A stretch of 64,000 bases of DNA, from contig NZ_OY782578.1 of NCBI RefSeq assembly GCF_963677945.1, positions 2,385,258-2,449,257 of the forward strand. Direction: 5' to 3'. A model generated the notes under the pieces. The model saw only the letters and a program-made list of their open reading frames with translations, did not search any database and was not told the origin of the DNA. The position numbers and the translations under genes were made by a program. Source of the DNA: an uncultured Bacteroides sp. Lineage in GTDB: Bacteria > Bacteroidota > Bacteroidia > Bacteroidales > Bacteroidaceae. Of the stretch, positions 7,074 to 16,450 are shown one piece after another; the stretch's first letter is position 1; each line of letters begins with the position of its first letter.

Positions 7074-9089
7074 TTATAACATTGCCTTAACCTGATTGTA
7101 CACGTTCTGAGCAGTGAAACCAAGTTTTTCGTCAAGAACTTTGTAAGGTGCAGAGAATCCGAATGATTCCAGACCAAATACCTTACCGTTAGCACCTGCA
7201 AGACCTTCAAGGTTTACTGGTAAACCTGCTGTAAGACCAAATACTTTAGCTCCGGTTGGGATAATTGATTCCTGATATTCCTTACTTTGGCTACGGAACA
7301 ATCCTTCAGATGGAACAGAAACAATGCGAAGTTTTACACCATCCTTACGAAGCAATTCTGCTCCGGCAACAAGTGTAGCAACTTCAGATCCTGAAGCGAT
7401 AAGAACTACATCCGGTTTTTCATCAGCTCCGGCAACAATGTAAGCACCTTTTGCAGCATCAGCATAGTTTGTTCCTGCAGGAAGATTAGTAATATTCTGA
7501 CGTGAGAAGATTAATCCTGTTGGAGTTGAAGTATTTTCCATAGCAAGTTTCCATGCTTCTGTAGTTTCTTCAGCATCAGCCGGACGAAGTACCAACATTG
7601 AGTTGTGTCCGTTGTGGTTTTTAAGTTTTTCCATCAAACGGATCTGAGCTTCCTGTTCAACCGGTTCGTGAGTAGGTCCGTCTTCACCCACACGGAATGC
7701 GTCGTGAGTCCAGATAAACTTCACTGGAAGTTCCATTAAGGCAGCCATACGAACTGCCGGTTTCATGTAATCAGAGAATACAAAGAATGTACCGCAAGCT
7801 GGAATTACACCTCCGTGAAGTGCCATACCGATGCAAACACATGCCATTGTTAACTCAGCAACACCTGCCTGTAAGAAAGCACCGCTGAAATCGTCTTTTG
7901 TAAAGGCGTGAGTTTTCTTTAAGAATCCGTCTGTTTTATCAGAGTTTGACAAGTCGGCAGAAGCACAGATCATGTTTTCTACCTGAGTAGCCAATGCACC
8001 AAGAACTGTAGCAGAAGCACCACGAGTAGCGTCGTTTGCTTTTTGCTTAATACCAGCCCAGTCTACTTTAGGAGCTTTGCCTGAGAAGAATTCTTCTAAT
8101 TTTGCAGCAAGTTCTGGGTTAGCTTTAGCCCATTCTGCTTTAGCAGCATACTTGGCAGCAACAATTTCTTTCAGTTCGGCAGCACGTTTAGCGTAAAGTT
8201 CTGCAACTTCTGGGAATATTTTGAAAGGATCTGTAGGATCACCTCCTAAGTTTTTAATAGTTTCGTCATAAGAAGCACCACTTGCACTCAATGGCTGACC
8301 ATGAGTTGAGCATTGGCGTTCGAAGCTTCCTTGTTCGGCTGTGACGGCACCTTTACCCATGATGGTTTTACCAATAATCAGGGTAGGACGTTCTTTTTCT
8401 GCTTTCGCAGCAGTAAGAGCCTTGCGGATTTCGTCTGGATTATTACCATTGATAGAGATTACGTTCCAGTTCCATGCTGCATATTTCTTTGCAGTATCTT
8501 CGCAGGTTACAGCATTTGTTCCTGTTGAAAGCTGAATATCATTGGAATCGTAAAACATAACTAAGTTGTCAAGTCCCAGGTGTCCGGCTAAACGACCTGC
8601 TCCCTGAGAAATTTCTTCCTGAATACCTCCGTCTGAGATAAATGTATAAATGGTTTGTCCCATTACTTCGCCGAAGCGAGCTTTCAGGAATTTGGCAGCG
8701 ATAGCAGCACCAACAGCGTATGAATGTCCTTGTCCTAGAGGACCGGATGTGTTTTCTACTCCACGCATTACGTCTACTTCAGGGTGTCCCGGAGTTGGGC
8801 TTCCCCATTGACGGAATTGTGATAATTCATCCAATGTGTATTTACCTGTAAGGGCTAGGATAGAATACAACATGGGTGACATGTGTCCTGGGTCTAAAAA
8901 AAAGCGGTCGCGACCTTCCCAACGAGGATTTTCAGGATCAAATTCCAAAAATTCAGAGAAAAGAACGTTCACAAAGTCTGCGCCACCCATGGCACCGCCC
9001 GGGTGTCCTGAGTTTGCTTTTTCTACCATAGAAGCTGCTAAAATTCGCACATTATCTGCTGCGAGATTCATTAGTTTACTATCATTCAT
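7074..9089 (-). CDS. tkt: Transketolase
   Basis: A 671-residue full-length transketolase, a thiamine-diphosphate enzyme moving two-carbon units between pentose, triose and hexose phosphates. It has NSGHPGGAMGGADF at the N-terminus, the TPP/Mg motif region (ISDGGIQEE and FYDSNDIQLS), the pyrimidine-domain segments (AGVAELTMACVCIGMAL, THDAFRVGEDGPTHEP) and the C-terminal domain. It is the first gene of a tkt-rpiB unit with its own promoter and an inverted-repeat operator immediately upstream of the -7 box. In B. thetaiotaomicron a transketolase is controlled with arabinose genes by AraR; the same wiring is plausible here but not shown. Confidence 0.96.
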   Translation of the reverse strand: MNDSKLMNLAADNVRILAASMVEKANSGHPGGAMGGADFVNVLFSEFLEFDPENPRWEGRDRFFLDPGHMSPMLYSILALTGKYTLDELSQFRQWGSPTPGHPEVDVMRGVENTSGPLGQGHSYAVGAAIAAKFLKARFGEVMGQTIYTFISDGGIQEEISQGAGRLAGHLGLDNLVMFYDSNDIQLSTGTNAVTCEDTAKKYAAWNWNVISINGNNPDEIRKALTAAKAEKERPTLIIGKTIMGKGAVTAEQGSFERQCSTHGQPLSASGASYDETIKNLGGDPTDPFKIFPEVAELYAKRAAELKEIVAAKYAAKAEWAKANPELAAKLEEFFSGKAPKVDWAGIKQKANDATRGASATVLGALATQVENMICASADLSNSDKTDGFLKKTHAFTKDDFSGAFLQAGVAELTMACVCIGMALHGGVIPACGTFFVFSDYMKPAVRMAALMELPVKFIWTHDAFRVGEDGPTHEPVEQEAQIRLMEKLKNHNGHNSMLVLRPADAEETTEAWKLAMENTSTPTGLIFSRQNITNLPAGTNYADAAKGAYIVAGADEKPDVVLIASGSEVATLVAGAELLRKDGVKLRIVSVPSEGLFRSQSKEYQESIIPTGAKVFGLTAGLPVNLEGLAGANGKVFGLESFGFSAPYKVLDEKLGFTAQNVYNQVKAML

Positions 9090-9114
9090 AATAATTGATT
9101 CATTAATTTAGGGG

Positions 9115-9147
9115 CAAAGATAGCAGTTTGCGAGTAATAAACTGCTA
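9115..9147 (-). promoter_or_regulatory. tkt promoter with 9-bp inverted-repeat operator
   Basis: On the minus strand a -7 box TATCTTTG lies at 9122-9115, about 26 nt from the tkt start codon. Directly upstream, TAGCAGTTT (9121-9129) and AAACTGCTA (9139-9147) form a perfect inverted repeat around a 9-nt spacer, filling the region between -7 and -33. That position suits a dimeric regulator; AraR is a candidate by context only. Confidence 0.6.
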
Positions 9148-9185
9148 GAATAGAGCGTTTTTTTGTTGAAAAGATCGAGGTTGAA

Positions 9186-9276
9186 AGCGAGACCGGGAGA
9201 GATCTTAGAGTATAAAATACAATAAGTTATTTATCAGAAATACACTAAGATATTTCTATCTTTTCCCGGCCTCGCT
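9186..9276 (-). other. Large nested hairpin between araB and tkt
   Basis: AGCGAGACCGGGA (9186-9198) pairs with TCCCGGCCTCGCT (9264-9276) with one wobble-type mismatch. Inside, ATCTTAG (9202-9208) pairs exactly with CTAAGAT (9245-9251). The structure begins 12 nt past the araB stop. It lacks a clean U-tract on either strand, so it is more likely a 3' processing or stability element, or an attenuator for read-through into tkt, than a simple terminator. Confidence 0.5.
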
Positions 9277-9288
9277 TGAAGAGATTTA

Positions 9289-10962
9289 TTAGCAGAACAA
9301 TTCTTTTTCAGTGAATTGTCCAACTTTTACATATTGTTCATAAATAGCCTGATATGCTTTTGCATTTTCTGCATTTGGAGTATATTCCGAAGCAAATCCT
9401 GGTCCCATGGCCTGTTGTGCTTCTTCTACCTTACCATAGATGCCTGCAGCTGTTGCAGCAAACATAGCAGCGCCTAAAGCACAAGCTTGTTCTGTTTTGC
9501 AGACTTTAATTGGCATATTTAGTACATCAGACAAAGTTTGCATTACGAATGGTGATTTCAAAGAAATACCTCCGATACCAATTACTGCATCGATTTGTAC
9601 GCCTTCGCTACGGAAACGGTCTACAATTGCTTTTGAACCGAATGCTGTAGCTTCTACCAATGCACGGAAGATGCGTGGAGCTGAACTGCCAAGAGTAAGT
9701 CCGGTAATTGTTCCTTTCAACATCTGGTTAGCATCAGGAGTACGGCGACCATTCATCCAGTCGGTAGCAATTACTGTGCTTTCGCTGATTGGAATTAGCT
9801 CGGCTTCTTTTGTTAATGCAGGGATAATCTGGCTGCATGCTTCATCTACCAATTTAGCTTTTGTAGCTTCGTCAATAAGTGTGCTGTTGCCTATGATTTT
9901 TTTGATAGGGAACTCAAGAACTCTCTTGAACCAAGCATATACATCACCGAAAGCCGATTGTCCGGCTTCCAGACCAACATATCCTGGGATAACTGAACCG
10001 TCAACCTGTCCGCAGATACCTTTGATCAGCTTGTCGCCCATCTCTTCGTAAGAAGAAACCATGATGTCGCAAGTTGAAGTACCGATAATACGTACAAGTG
10101 TACGAGGTGTTACACCTGATCCTACAGCACCCATGTGGCAGTCGAATGCTCCGCCGGCTACAACAACGTTTGTTGTTAAACCAAGACGTTTAGCCCATTC
10201 TTCTGTAAGGTGACCAACTACCTTATCAGCAGTTTCTGTCTTTGTGAACAGACGATCACGGTAGCCAGCCAAAAGTGGATCAAGAGCTACAAGGAAGTCT
10301 TCAGCTGGAAGTCCGCCCCATTTTTCGTGCCACATAGCTTTGTGTCCTTCAGCACAACGGCTTCTTACGATATCTTCAGCTTTATTGGCTCCTGTAAGAA
10401 TAGCTGGTAACCATTCGCAATGCTCAACAATAGAGTAAGCATTCTTGCGTACAGTTTCGTCTTCACGAAGTACGTGAAGAGCTTTTGCCCAGAACCATTC
10501 TGAAGAATAGATACCACCTTCGTAAGCTGAATAGTCAATCTTCCACTCTTTGCAAAGCTTATTGATTTCGGCTGCTTCTTTTACTGCTGTATGGTCTTTC
10601 CAAAGTACAAACATTGCATTTGGATTTTCTGCAAATTCAGGAAGTAAAGATAGGGGAGTACCTGCTGCATCTGTAAACACAGGAGTACTTCCGGTTGTGT
10701 CAAAAGCAATACCAACAACTTGTTCTGCAGTTCCTGCAGGGCATTTTGCCAGTGATTCTTTGATAGTTGCTTCCAGTACTTCAATATAATCAAGTGGATG
10801 CTGACGATATTGGTTGATTGCAGGATCGCAATATTTTCCTTCTGTCCAGCGAGGATAGTATTTTACGGCTGTAGCCAATTCTTCCCCTGTCAATGCATTT
10901 ACAATGATTGCACGGGCAGAATCACTACCGTAATCTAATCCTATAACATATTTGTTTGCCAT
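9289..10962 (-). CDS. araB: L-ribulokinase
   Basis: A 557-residue FGGY-family kinase that phosphorylates L-ribulose to L-ribulose 5-phosphate. The start IGLDYGSDSARAIIVN is the typical N-terminal actin-like ATPase motif. GGAFDCHMGAVGSG and the C-terminal nucleotide-binding GIGGISLKSPFVMQTLSDVL are present, followed by the conserved ACALGAAMFAA. Length and motif order match ribulokinase AraB rather than xylulokinase. It is the last gene of galM-araR-araD-araA-araB, with 1 nt between the araA stop and its own start codon, so translation is probably coupled. Confidence 0.95.
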   Translation of the reverse strand: MANKYVIGLDYGSDSARAIIVNALTGEELATAVKYYPRWTEGKYCDPAINQYRQHPLDYIEVLEATIKESLAKCPAGTAEQVVGIAFDTTGSTPVFTDAAGTPLSLLPEFAENPNAMFVLWKDHTAVKEAAEINKLCKEWKIDYSAYEGGIYSSEWFWAKALHVLREDETVRKNAYSIVEHCEWLPAILTGANKAEDIVRSRCAEGHKAMWHEKWGGLPAEDFLVALDPLLAGYRDRLFTKTETADKVVGHLTEEWAKRLGLTTNVVVAGGAFDCHMGAVGSGVTPRTLVRIIGTSTCDIMVSSYEEMGDKLIKGICGQVDGSVIPGYVGLEAGQSAFGDVYAWFKRVLEFPIKKIIGNSTLIDEATKAKLVDEACSQIIPALTKEAELIPISESTVIATDWMNGRRTPDANQMLKGTITGLTLGSSAPRIFRALVEATAFGSKAIVDRFRSEGVQIDAVIGIGGISLKSPFVMQTLSDVLNMPIKVCKTEQACALGAAMFAATAAGIYGKVEEAQQAMGPGFASEYTPNAENAKAYQAIYEQYVKVGQFTEKELFC

Positions 10963-10963
10963 A

Positions 10964-12466
10964 TTACATCAAAGCTTTATTTAGCAAATAATAAACATCA
11001 TTTGTGCGTAGCTCTTTCTTGAAGTTGCTGATAGTTGTATCATTATCGATAACGATCATTTCGATACCTGCCATTTCAGCATAGTCTTCCAGATATTCCT
11101 GAGTAAGAGCGAAAGAGAAGCTTGTGTGGTGTGTTCCACCTGCAAGAATCCATGCACCTGCACCTACTTCGAAGTTTGGTTGTGGAATCCAAAGTGCAGA
11201 AGCAACCGGCAATTTAGGAAGTTCTTTTGATTTGATAACATCTACCTGGTTTACAATCATACGGAAACGGTTACCCATATCTACGATTGTTGCAGCAACT
11301 CCTGTTCCTTCGTGAGTAGTGAATACCAAACGAGCAGGATCTGCTTTGCCACCGATACCTAATGGATGAACTTCTAGTTTTGGTTTGTTTTCTGCAATAA
11401 GCGGACAAACCTCCAACATGTGTGCCTGAAGAATTGAGCTCTTGTCTCCGTCGAAGTTCAATGTGTAATCTTCAAGGAATGAAGCACCACCTTCAAGACC
11501 TTGTCCCATGAACCACATTGTGCGGTACAATGCTGCTGTTTTCCAGTCACCTTCAGCTCCGAAACCATAACCTTCAGCCATCAAACGTTGAGAAGCAAGA
11601 CCTGGAAGTTGGTTCATTCCGTGCAATGCGTCGAAGTTTGTAGTGAATCCTTTAGCGCCTTTTGCTGTTAAGAATTTGCGAAGAGCAAGTTCTTCACGAG
11701 CAGCTTCAACAACTTGGTTGCGGTCTTTTCCGCCTTCTTTTACATTAGCTGACAATTCATATTCGCTTTCGTATACTTTAACCAACTCTGCAATTTCAGC
11801 ATCAGTTACAGTATCCTGAACTGCTACTAAATCGCCGATTGGATAGTAATCTACGTGATAACCTAAACGAAGTTCTGCTTCTACTTTGTCACCATCTGTT
11901 ACAGCAACATTGTTCATGTTGTCTCCGAAACGGATGATAAGCATATCTTGTGCATCAGCCCAAGCTGCAGCAACACGCATCCATACAGCAATCTTGCCCT
12001 GAGCTTTTTCATCTTGCCAGTGACCAACAACAACCTTGCGGTTTTTGCGCATACGAGAAACAATGTGACCAAATTCGCGGTCTCCGTGAGCTGATTGATT
12101 CAAGTTCATGAAATCCATGTCCATTGTATCCCATGGAATTTCTTTGTTGAATTGTGTGTGGAAGTGAAGAAGAGGTTTTTTCAACTCTTGCAATCCGTGA
12201 ATCCACATTTTAGCAGGAGAGAAAGTGTGCATCCAGGTAATGATACCGATACATTTGCTTTCATTGTTTGCTGCTCTCATTGTAGCTGTTACTTCAGCTG
12301 CTGAGTTTACAGTTCCTTTATATACAACTTTAACAGGAAGATTTCCTGATTCATTAAGTCCTTTTACAATCTCGTTAGAGTGTGCGTTAACTGCGATTAC
12401 TGCATCGCCTCCGTAAAGGAGCTGTGCTCCTGTTACAAACCAAACTTCAAAATCTTGAAATGCCAT
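10964..12466 (-). CDS. araA: L-arabinose isomerase
   Basis: A 500-residue isomerase converting L-arabinose to L-ribulose, the entry step of the pathway. It carries the N-terminal FEVWFVTGAQLLYG signature, the TWMHTFSPAKMWI substrate-binding region, the metal-site region EGYGFGAEGDWKTAAL, TLNFDGDKSSILQAHMLEVCP and the C-terminal GGTHHTSFSFAL. All are characteristic of AraA, and length is exactly in range. It lies 58 nt downstream of araD; no terminator or obvious internal promoter was seen in that gap. Confidence 0.97.
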   Translation of the reverse strand: MAFQDFEVWFVTGAQLLYGGDAVIAVNAHSNEIVKGLNESGNLPVKVVYKGTVNSAAEVTATMRAANNESKCIGIITWMHTFSPAKMWIHGLQELKKPLLHFHTQFNKEIPWDTMDMDFMNLNQSAHGDREFGHIVSRMRKNRKVVVGHWQDEKAQGKIAVWMRVAAAWADAQDMLIIRFGDNMNNVAVTDGDKVEAELRLGYHVDYYPIGDLVAVQDTVTDAEIAELVKVYESEYELSANVKEGGKDRNQVVEAAREELALRKFLTAKGAKGFTTNFDALHGMNQLPGLASQRLMAEGYGFGAEGDWKTAALYRTMWFMGQGLEGGASFLEDYTLNFDGDKSSILQAHMLEVCPLIAENKPKLEVHPLGIGGKADPARLVFTTHEGTGVAATIVDMGNRFRMIVNQVDVIKSKELPKLPVASALWIPQPNFEVGAGAWILAGGTHHTSFSFALTQEYLEDYAEMAGIEMIVIDNDTTISNFKKELRTNDVYYLLNKALM

Positions 12467-12524
12467 AATTTTTTAATTTTAAGATTATAAATCTATTTGT
12501 TTTGATATTTATTTTGATAATAAT

Positions 12525-13211
12525 TTATTTCTGACCGTAATAAGCGCCCGGACCATGTTTGCGGTTAAAGTGCTTTTCTACCAGCAATGGATTCATTGTT
12601 AATGCCGGATTTACAGAATATGCAATAGAAGCCATTTTTGCTACTTGTTCCATCACAACTGCGTTATGAACTGCATCGTCTGCATTTTTCCCCCAGGAGA
12701 AAGGACCGTGGTTCTTTACAAGTACCCCTGGTGTATGAGCCGGATTGATTCCTTCGAATCTCTTGATGATAACACTACCGGTTTCTTTTTCATAAGCTCC
12801 TTCTACTTCTTCTTTTGTCATATCAGCAGTGCAAGGAATTGCATCGTGAAAATAATCGGCATGTGTGGTACCGATATTAGGTAGATCAATTCCGGCTTGT
12901 GACCATGCTGTGGCATAAGTGGAGTGTGTATGTACTACTCCGCCAATTTCAGGAAATGCTTTATAAAGTTCCACATGAGTAGGAGTGTCTGATGATGGTT
13001 TAAGTTTTCCTTCTACAACTTTTCCATCAAGATCAACAACAACCATGTCTTCGGCCTTCATATCGTCATAAGATACTCCACTTGGCTTAATAACTACCAA
13101 ACCGCTTGCACGATCGATAGCAGATACATTGCCCCAGGTGAAGATAACCAGTCCGTGCTTTACTAAATCCAGATTAGCCCGGAAAACTTGTTCTTTTAAA
13201 GTCTCTAACAT
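12525..13211 (-). CDS. araD: L-ribulose-5-phosphate 4-epimerase
   Basis: A 228-residue class II aldolase-family epimerase making D-xylulose 5-phosphate. The Zn-binding [12 protein letters not shown] segment, [16 protein letters not shown] and the C-terminal [31 protein letters not shown] region's key His are all present; KPSGVSYD binds phosphate. The product feeds transketolase (tkt at 7074-9089). It starts 6 nt after the araR stop, so both are co-transcribed. Confidence 0.96.
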   Translation of the reverse strand: MLETLKEQVFRANLDLVKHGLVIFTWGNVSAIDRASGLVVIKPSGVSYDDMKAEDMVVVDLDGKVVEGKLKPSSDTPTHVELYKAFPEIGGVVHTHSTYATAWSQAGIDLPNIGTTHADYFHDAIPCTADMTKEEVEGAYEKETGSVIIKRFEGINPAHTPGVLVKNHGPFSWGKNADDAVHNAVVMEQVAKMASIAYSVNPALTMNPLLVEKHFNRKHGPGAYYGQK

Positions 13212-13217
13212 AATTCT

Positions 13218-13895
13218 CTATAACTTGAATTTTGGATCTTTCTTGTAAATCTTACTATTAAACTTGTACAGGTAAGCTCCACGTTTAGATCCTGATTTAT
13301 CTATTTGATCTGTTTTTTCTATATAGTCCATTTCTGCAACTCGTTTACGGAAATTCCGCTTATCAATAGTGTCTCCGTAGATGGCTTCAAAAAGACTTTG
13401 CAACTGTGTTAATGTAAATAACTTGGGCAGAAGATTAAAACCGATAGGTTCTGTGCTTGCATTATGCTGCATTAAGCTTCGTGCCTTTTCTACCATTAAC
13501 TGATGGTCAAAAACAAGAGGAGGTACTTCGTTTACATTTACCCAGTATGCATTGTGTTTTTGCACTAATTCCTGATCGTATTCATTGATATTAATTAGCG
13601 CATAATAGGCTGCAGATACAACTCGCTCTCCCGGATCTCGGTTTATTTCGCCGAAGATTCCAACCTGGTCCATGTATACATCTTCCAGTCCTGTTAATTG
13701 ATTCAATACTCTTTTTGCTGCATCATCCACGCTCTCGTTTTCCTTAACGAATCCGCCCATAAGAGACCATTCTCCCAAAGCTGGTTCAAAATTACGCTTT
13801 AGTAAAAGGAGGCTTAATTCTCCCTGGTTAAATCCGAAGATAATGCAGTCTACTGCTACATAGAATTGCTTTTCCTGACTATAGTAATTAATCAT
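13218..13895 (-). CDS. araR: AraR-type Nudix-fold transcriptional regulator
   Basis: A 225-residue protein with an N-terminal Nudix-like domain and a C-terminal winged helix (LPKLFTLTQLQSLFEAIYG, then NFRKRVAEMDYIEKT). This is the layout of the Nudix-related regulators (NrtR/AraR group), and an AraR of this type controls arabinose genes in B. thetaiotaomicron. The Nudix box reads GGFVKENESVDDAAKRVLNQL (~46-66): the G and first E remain, but REUxEE is replaced by RVLNQL, so hydrolase activity should be lost and the fold used to sense a ligand, L-arabinose in the characterised case. Its position inside the arabinose operon implies autoregulation. Confidence 0.88.
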   Translation of the reverse strand: MINYYSQEKQFYVAVDCIIFGFNQGELSLLLLKRNFEPALGEWSLMGGFVKENESVDDAAKRVLNQLTGLEDVYMDQVGIFGEINRDPGERVVSAAYYALININEYDQELVQKHNAYWVNVNEVPPLVFDHQLMVEKARSLMQHNASTEPIGFNLLPKLFTLTQLQSLFEAIYGDTIDKRNFRKRVAEMDYIEKTDQIDKSGSKRGAYLYKFNSKIYKKDPKFKL

Positions 13896-13913
13896 TTTTG
13901 TTAAATAGTTCTT

Positions 13914-15053
13914 TTATTTGGCAACCGAAAATTTATAGATACAATGGCTTTTGTATGTTTTTCCCGGTTCCAGGATTACAGAAGGCCAGTCTTTTTTATT
14001 TGGGCTGTCAGGATAATGTTGTGTTTCAAGGCAAACACCAGTACGCTGCTTATAAACGATACCACGTTTTCCTTTTACTTTTCCATCAAGGAAGTTACCT
14101 GTATATACTTGTACTCCTGGTTCGTCAGTGTACATTTCCAAAGTAATGCCGCTGATTGGTGAAGTAAGTTTTGCTGCTAATTTAGTTATATCTCCTGCAG
14201 TATTTAATACCCAGTTATGATCGTAGCCATTTCCGTTCTTCAATTGTACATAATCGAATTTGTTGATGTCCTGACCGATAGCTTTTGGTTTAGTGAAATC
14301 CATTGGTGTTCCAGCAACAGGAAGTATTTCGCCTGTAGTCATGTAAGTGCTGTCTACCGGAGTAAAATTGTCAGCATTTACATATAACTGATTGTCTGTT
14401 ATTGTATTATTAGGATCTCCTGAAAGATTGAAATATGAGTGGTTAGTCATATTTATAATTGTTTTCTTATCAGTAGTTGCTTCGTAGCTGATGTCGATAG
14501 CATTGTCTTTTGTAAGAGTGAAAGTTACTTTTGCTGTTACTTTTCCTGGGAAATTAGCATCTCCGTCAGGAGAGATACGGGTAAGTTCTAAACAGCTGTC
14601 GCTGATTACTTTTGCATCGTATACCTGATATTGCCATCCTTCCGGACCTCCGTGCAAGCAGTGACCGAAATTATTTGTAGGTAATTGAATTGTATCTTTG
14701 TCTAAAACGAATTTTCCTTTGTTTATGCGATTTGCATATCTTCCAACGGAAGCACCGAAGTCACTAGGAATATTTATGTAATTTGAAATGCTGTCAAAAC
14801 CAAGTACCACATCCTGCATCTTACCATTCTTGTCGGGAACCATTATAGATACAATTCTTCCTCCAAAGTTTGTGATGCATACTTCCATACCTGCTTTGTT
14901 TTTAAGCGTGTATAGATCAGTCTTTTTCCCTTTAACCTCTGTTTGGAAGTTTTCTGCTTTTAATCCAGAGAGAGTAGCCTCTTGCTGAGGCTTATTGGCA
15001 CAGGATGATAGTATACCTGCGGCAATGCTGAGTGTGAGCCAAAATTTCTTCAT
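13914..15053 (-). CDS. galM: Aldose 1-epimerase, lipoprotein form
   Basis: A 379-residue mutarotase with a lipoprotein signal (MKKFWLTLSIAAGILSSC), so it acts on the periplasmic side. GalM landmarks are YANRINKGKF, LHGGPEGWQYQVYD (substrate His), NMTNHSYFNLSGD (second His) and the C-terminal catalytic Glu in GVCLETQHYPDSPN. It converts beta and alpha anomers of aldoses such as galactose or arabinose. It heads the arabinose operon, 18 nt before araR, which suggests arabinose as a natural substrate. A cytoplasmic-looking paralogue (17794-18885) heads the neighbouring galactose operon. Confidence 0.93.
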   Translation of the reverse strand: MKKFWLTLSIAAGILSSCANKPQQEATLSGLKAENFQTEVKGKKTDLYTLKNKAGMEVCITNFGGRIVSIMVPDKNGKMQDVVLGFDSISNYINIPSDFGASVGRYANRINKGKFVLDKDTIQLPTNNFGHCLHGGPEGWQYQVYDAKVISDSCLELTRISPDGDANFPGKVTAKVTFTLTKDNAIDISYEATTDKKTIINMTNHSYFNLSGDPNNTITDNQLYVNADNFTPVDSTYMTTGEILPVAGTPMDFTKPKAIGQDINKFDYVQLKNGNGYDHNWVLNTAGDITKLAAKLTSPISGITLEMYTDEPGVQVYTGNFLDGKVKGKRGIVYKQRTGVCLETQHYPDSPNKKDWPSVILEPGKTYKSHCIYKFSVAK

Positions 15054-15084
15054 TTCATGATCTTTTTTAAGGTGATATTTAATG

Positions 15085-15101
15085 AGTGTAAAAGTAACAC
15101 T
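15085..15101 (-). promoter_or_regulatory. Candidate operator of the arabinose operon
   Basis: AGTGT (15085-15089) and ACACT (15097-15101) form an exact inverted repeat around 7 nt, 32 nt upstream of the first gene of the arabinose operon. It is short and could be chance; AraR binding is an inference from position. Confidence 0.35.
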
Positions 15102-15193
15102 TATTTCTATATGATTATATAATTATTAGTATGTTATAGAGCATGAAATGATAAATTGAATATAAAATCCGATTGATTTTGTTAGGTGCAAAA

Positions 15194-15230
15194 AAAAGGT
15201 GTATCATTCGTTTTGAATGATACACCTTTT
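15194..15230 (-). terminator. Terminator after galK
   Basis: A perfect 16-bp stem (15194-15209 with 15215-15230) encloses a 5-nt loop, and poly-A/poly-T flanks extend on both sides. It ends the galactose operon and separates it from the arabinose operon promoter. Confidence 0.92.
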
Positions 15231-15254
15231 TATAAGGTTATGCTTATTTTAAAC

Positions 15255-16406
15255 TTAAGCTATCTTGCGTGAACCATCGCTGATTACTACATCGTAAACT
15301 TTTGGACTTCTGCCAAACTTAGCTTTGAAAGATTCTTTTGCATCAGCAATAAATGCATCATACAATTCTTCTTTTACTAAGTTGATAGTACATCCACCAA
15401 ATCCACCACCCATAACGCGTGAACCTGTTACTCCGTTTTTCTTAGCGCAGTCGTTTAAGAAATCAAGCTCTTCGCAGCTAACTTCGTAAAGTTTGCTCAT
15501 ACCGTGGTGTGTGCCATACATCTTTTCACCAACTGTTTCGTAGTCGCCTTTTTCCAAAGCATCACAAACGTCGAGTACGCGTTGAATTTCTTCAATTACA
15601 TATTCAGAACGCATGTAATCTTCTGCAGTTACGTCGTTCTTAACAGCCTCAAGCATTTCCATTGTGCAATCGCGAAGGAATTCTACTTCCGGATGATTTT
15701 TCTTGATAGCAGCTACTACTGTTTCACAAGATTGACGACGTTTGTTGTATGCAGACGAAGCAAGTTCGTGCTTAACAACTGAATCAAGCAATACTACTTT
15801 GTATCCTGTTGGGTTGAATGGATAGTATTTGTATTCCAGTGAACGGCAATCCAAACGGATTAAGCTACCTGCTTTACCAAATACAGAAGCAAACTGGTCC
15901 ATAATACCACAGTTTACACCGCAATAGTTATGTTCAGTAGCCTGTCCGATTTTAGCTAATTCGAATTTGTCGATACCACAGTTGAACATATCGTTCAATG
16001 CAAAAGCGTATGTGCTTTCCAATGCTGCAGATGAAGACATTCCTGCTCCAAGAGGTACATCGCCTGCAAAAGCAGTGTCGAATCCTTGAATTTTACCACC
16101 TCTTTTAATGATCTCACGGCAAACTCCAAAAATATATCTTGCCCAACTTGCGTGTGGTGCATCTTCTTCGTTTAATCCAAATTCTACGTAATCTTTCAGA
16201 TCAATAGAGTAAGCTCTTACTTTATCAGTTCCATTGATTTTAATTTCTGCCATCATTCCCTTATCGATAGCTCCAGGGAATACGAAACCTCCATTATAAT
16301 CAGTGTGTTCTCCAATAAGATTGACACGTCCCGGAGATGCGTAAACTGAACCTACTGCTCCATCAAAGTGCTTTTGAAAGCGACTTCTAACAACTTCAAT
16401 ATCCAT
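15255..16406 (-). CDS. galK: Galactokinase
   Basis: A 383-residue GHMP kinase phosphorylating galactose at C1, first committed step of the Leloir pathway. The galactokinase signature GRVNLIGEHTDYNGGFVFP is intact, as are the ATP loop VPLGAGMSSSAALE, the catalytic-Asp segment GIMDQFASVFGKAG and the C-terminal GVTGSRVMGGGFGGCTINL. Length is normal. It is the last gene of galM-galP-galK, 44 nt after the transporter, and is followed by a strong terminator. galT and galE are not in the window. Confidence 0.97.
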   Translation of the reverse strand: MDIEVVRSRFQKHFDGAVGSVYASPGRVNLIGEHTDYNGGFVFPGAIDKGMMAEIKINGTDKVRAYSIDLKDYVEFGLNEEDAPHASWARYIFGVCREIIKRGGKIQGFDTAFAGDVPLGAGMSSSAALESTYAFALNDMFNCGIDKFELAKIGQATEHNYCGVNCGIMDQFASVFGKAGSLIRLDCRSLEYKYYPFNPTGYKVVLLDSVVKHELASSAYNKRRQSCETVVAAIKKNHPEVEFLRDCTMEMLEAVKNDVTAEDYMRSEYVIEEIQRVLDVCDALEKGDYETVGEKMYGTHHGMSKLYEVSCEELDFLNDCAKKNGVTGSRVMGGGFGGCTINLVKEELYDAFIADAKESFKAKFGRSPKVYDVVISDGSRKIA

Positions 16407-16450
16407 AATTCGTGTTTTATTTTTAGATTTCTATTTTAAATATAATATAA

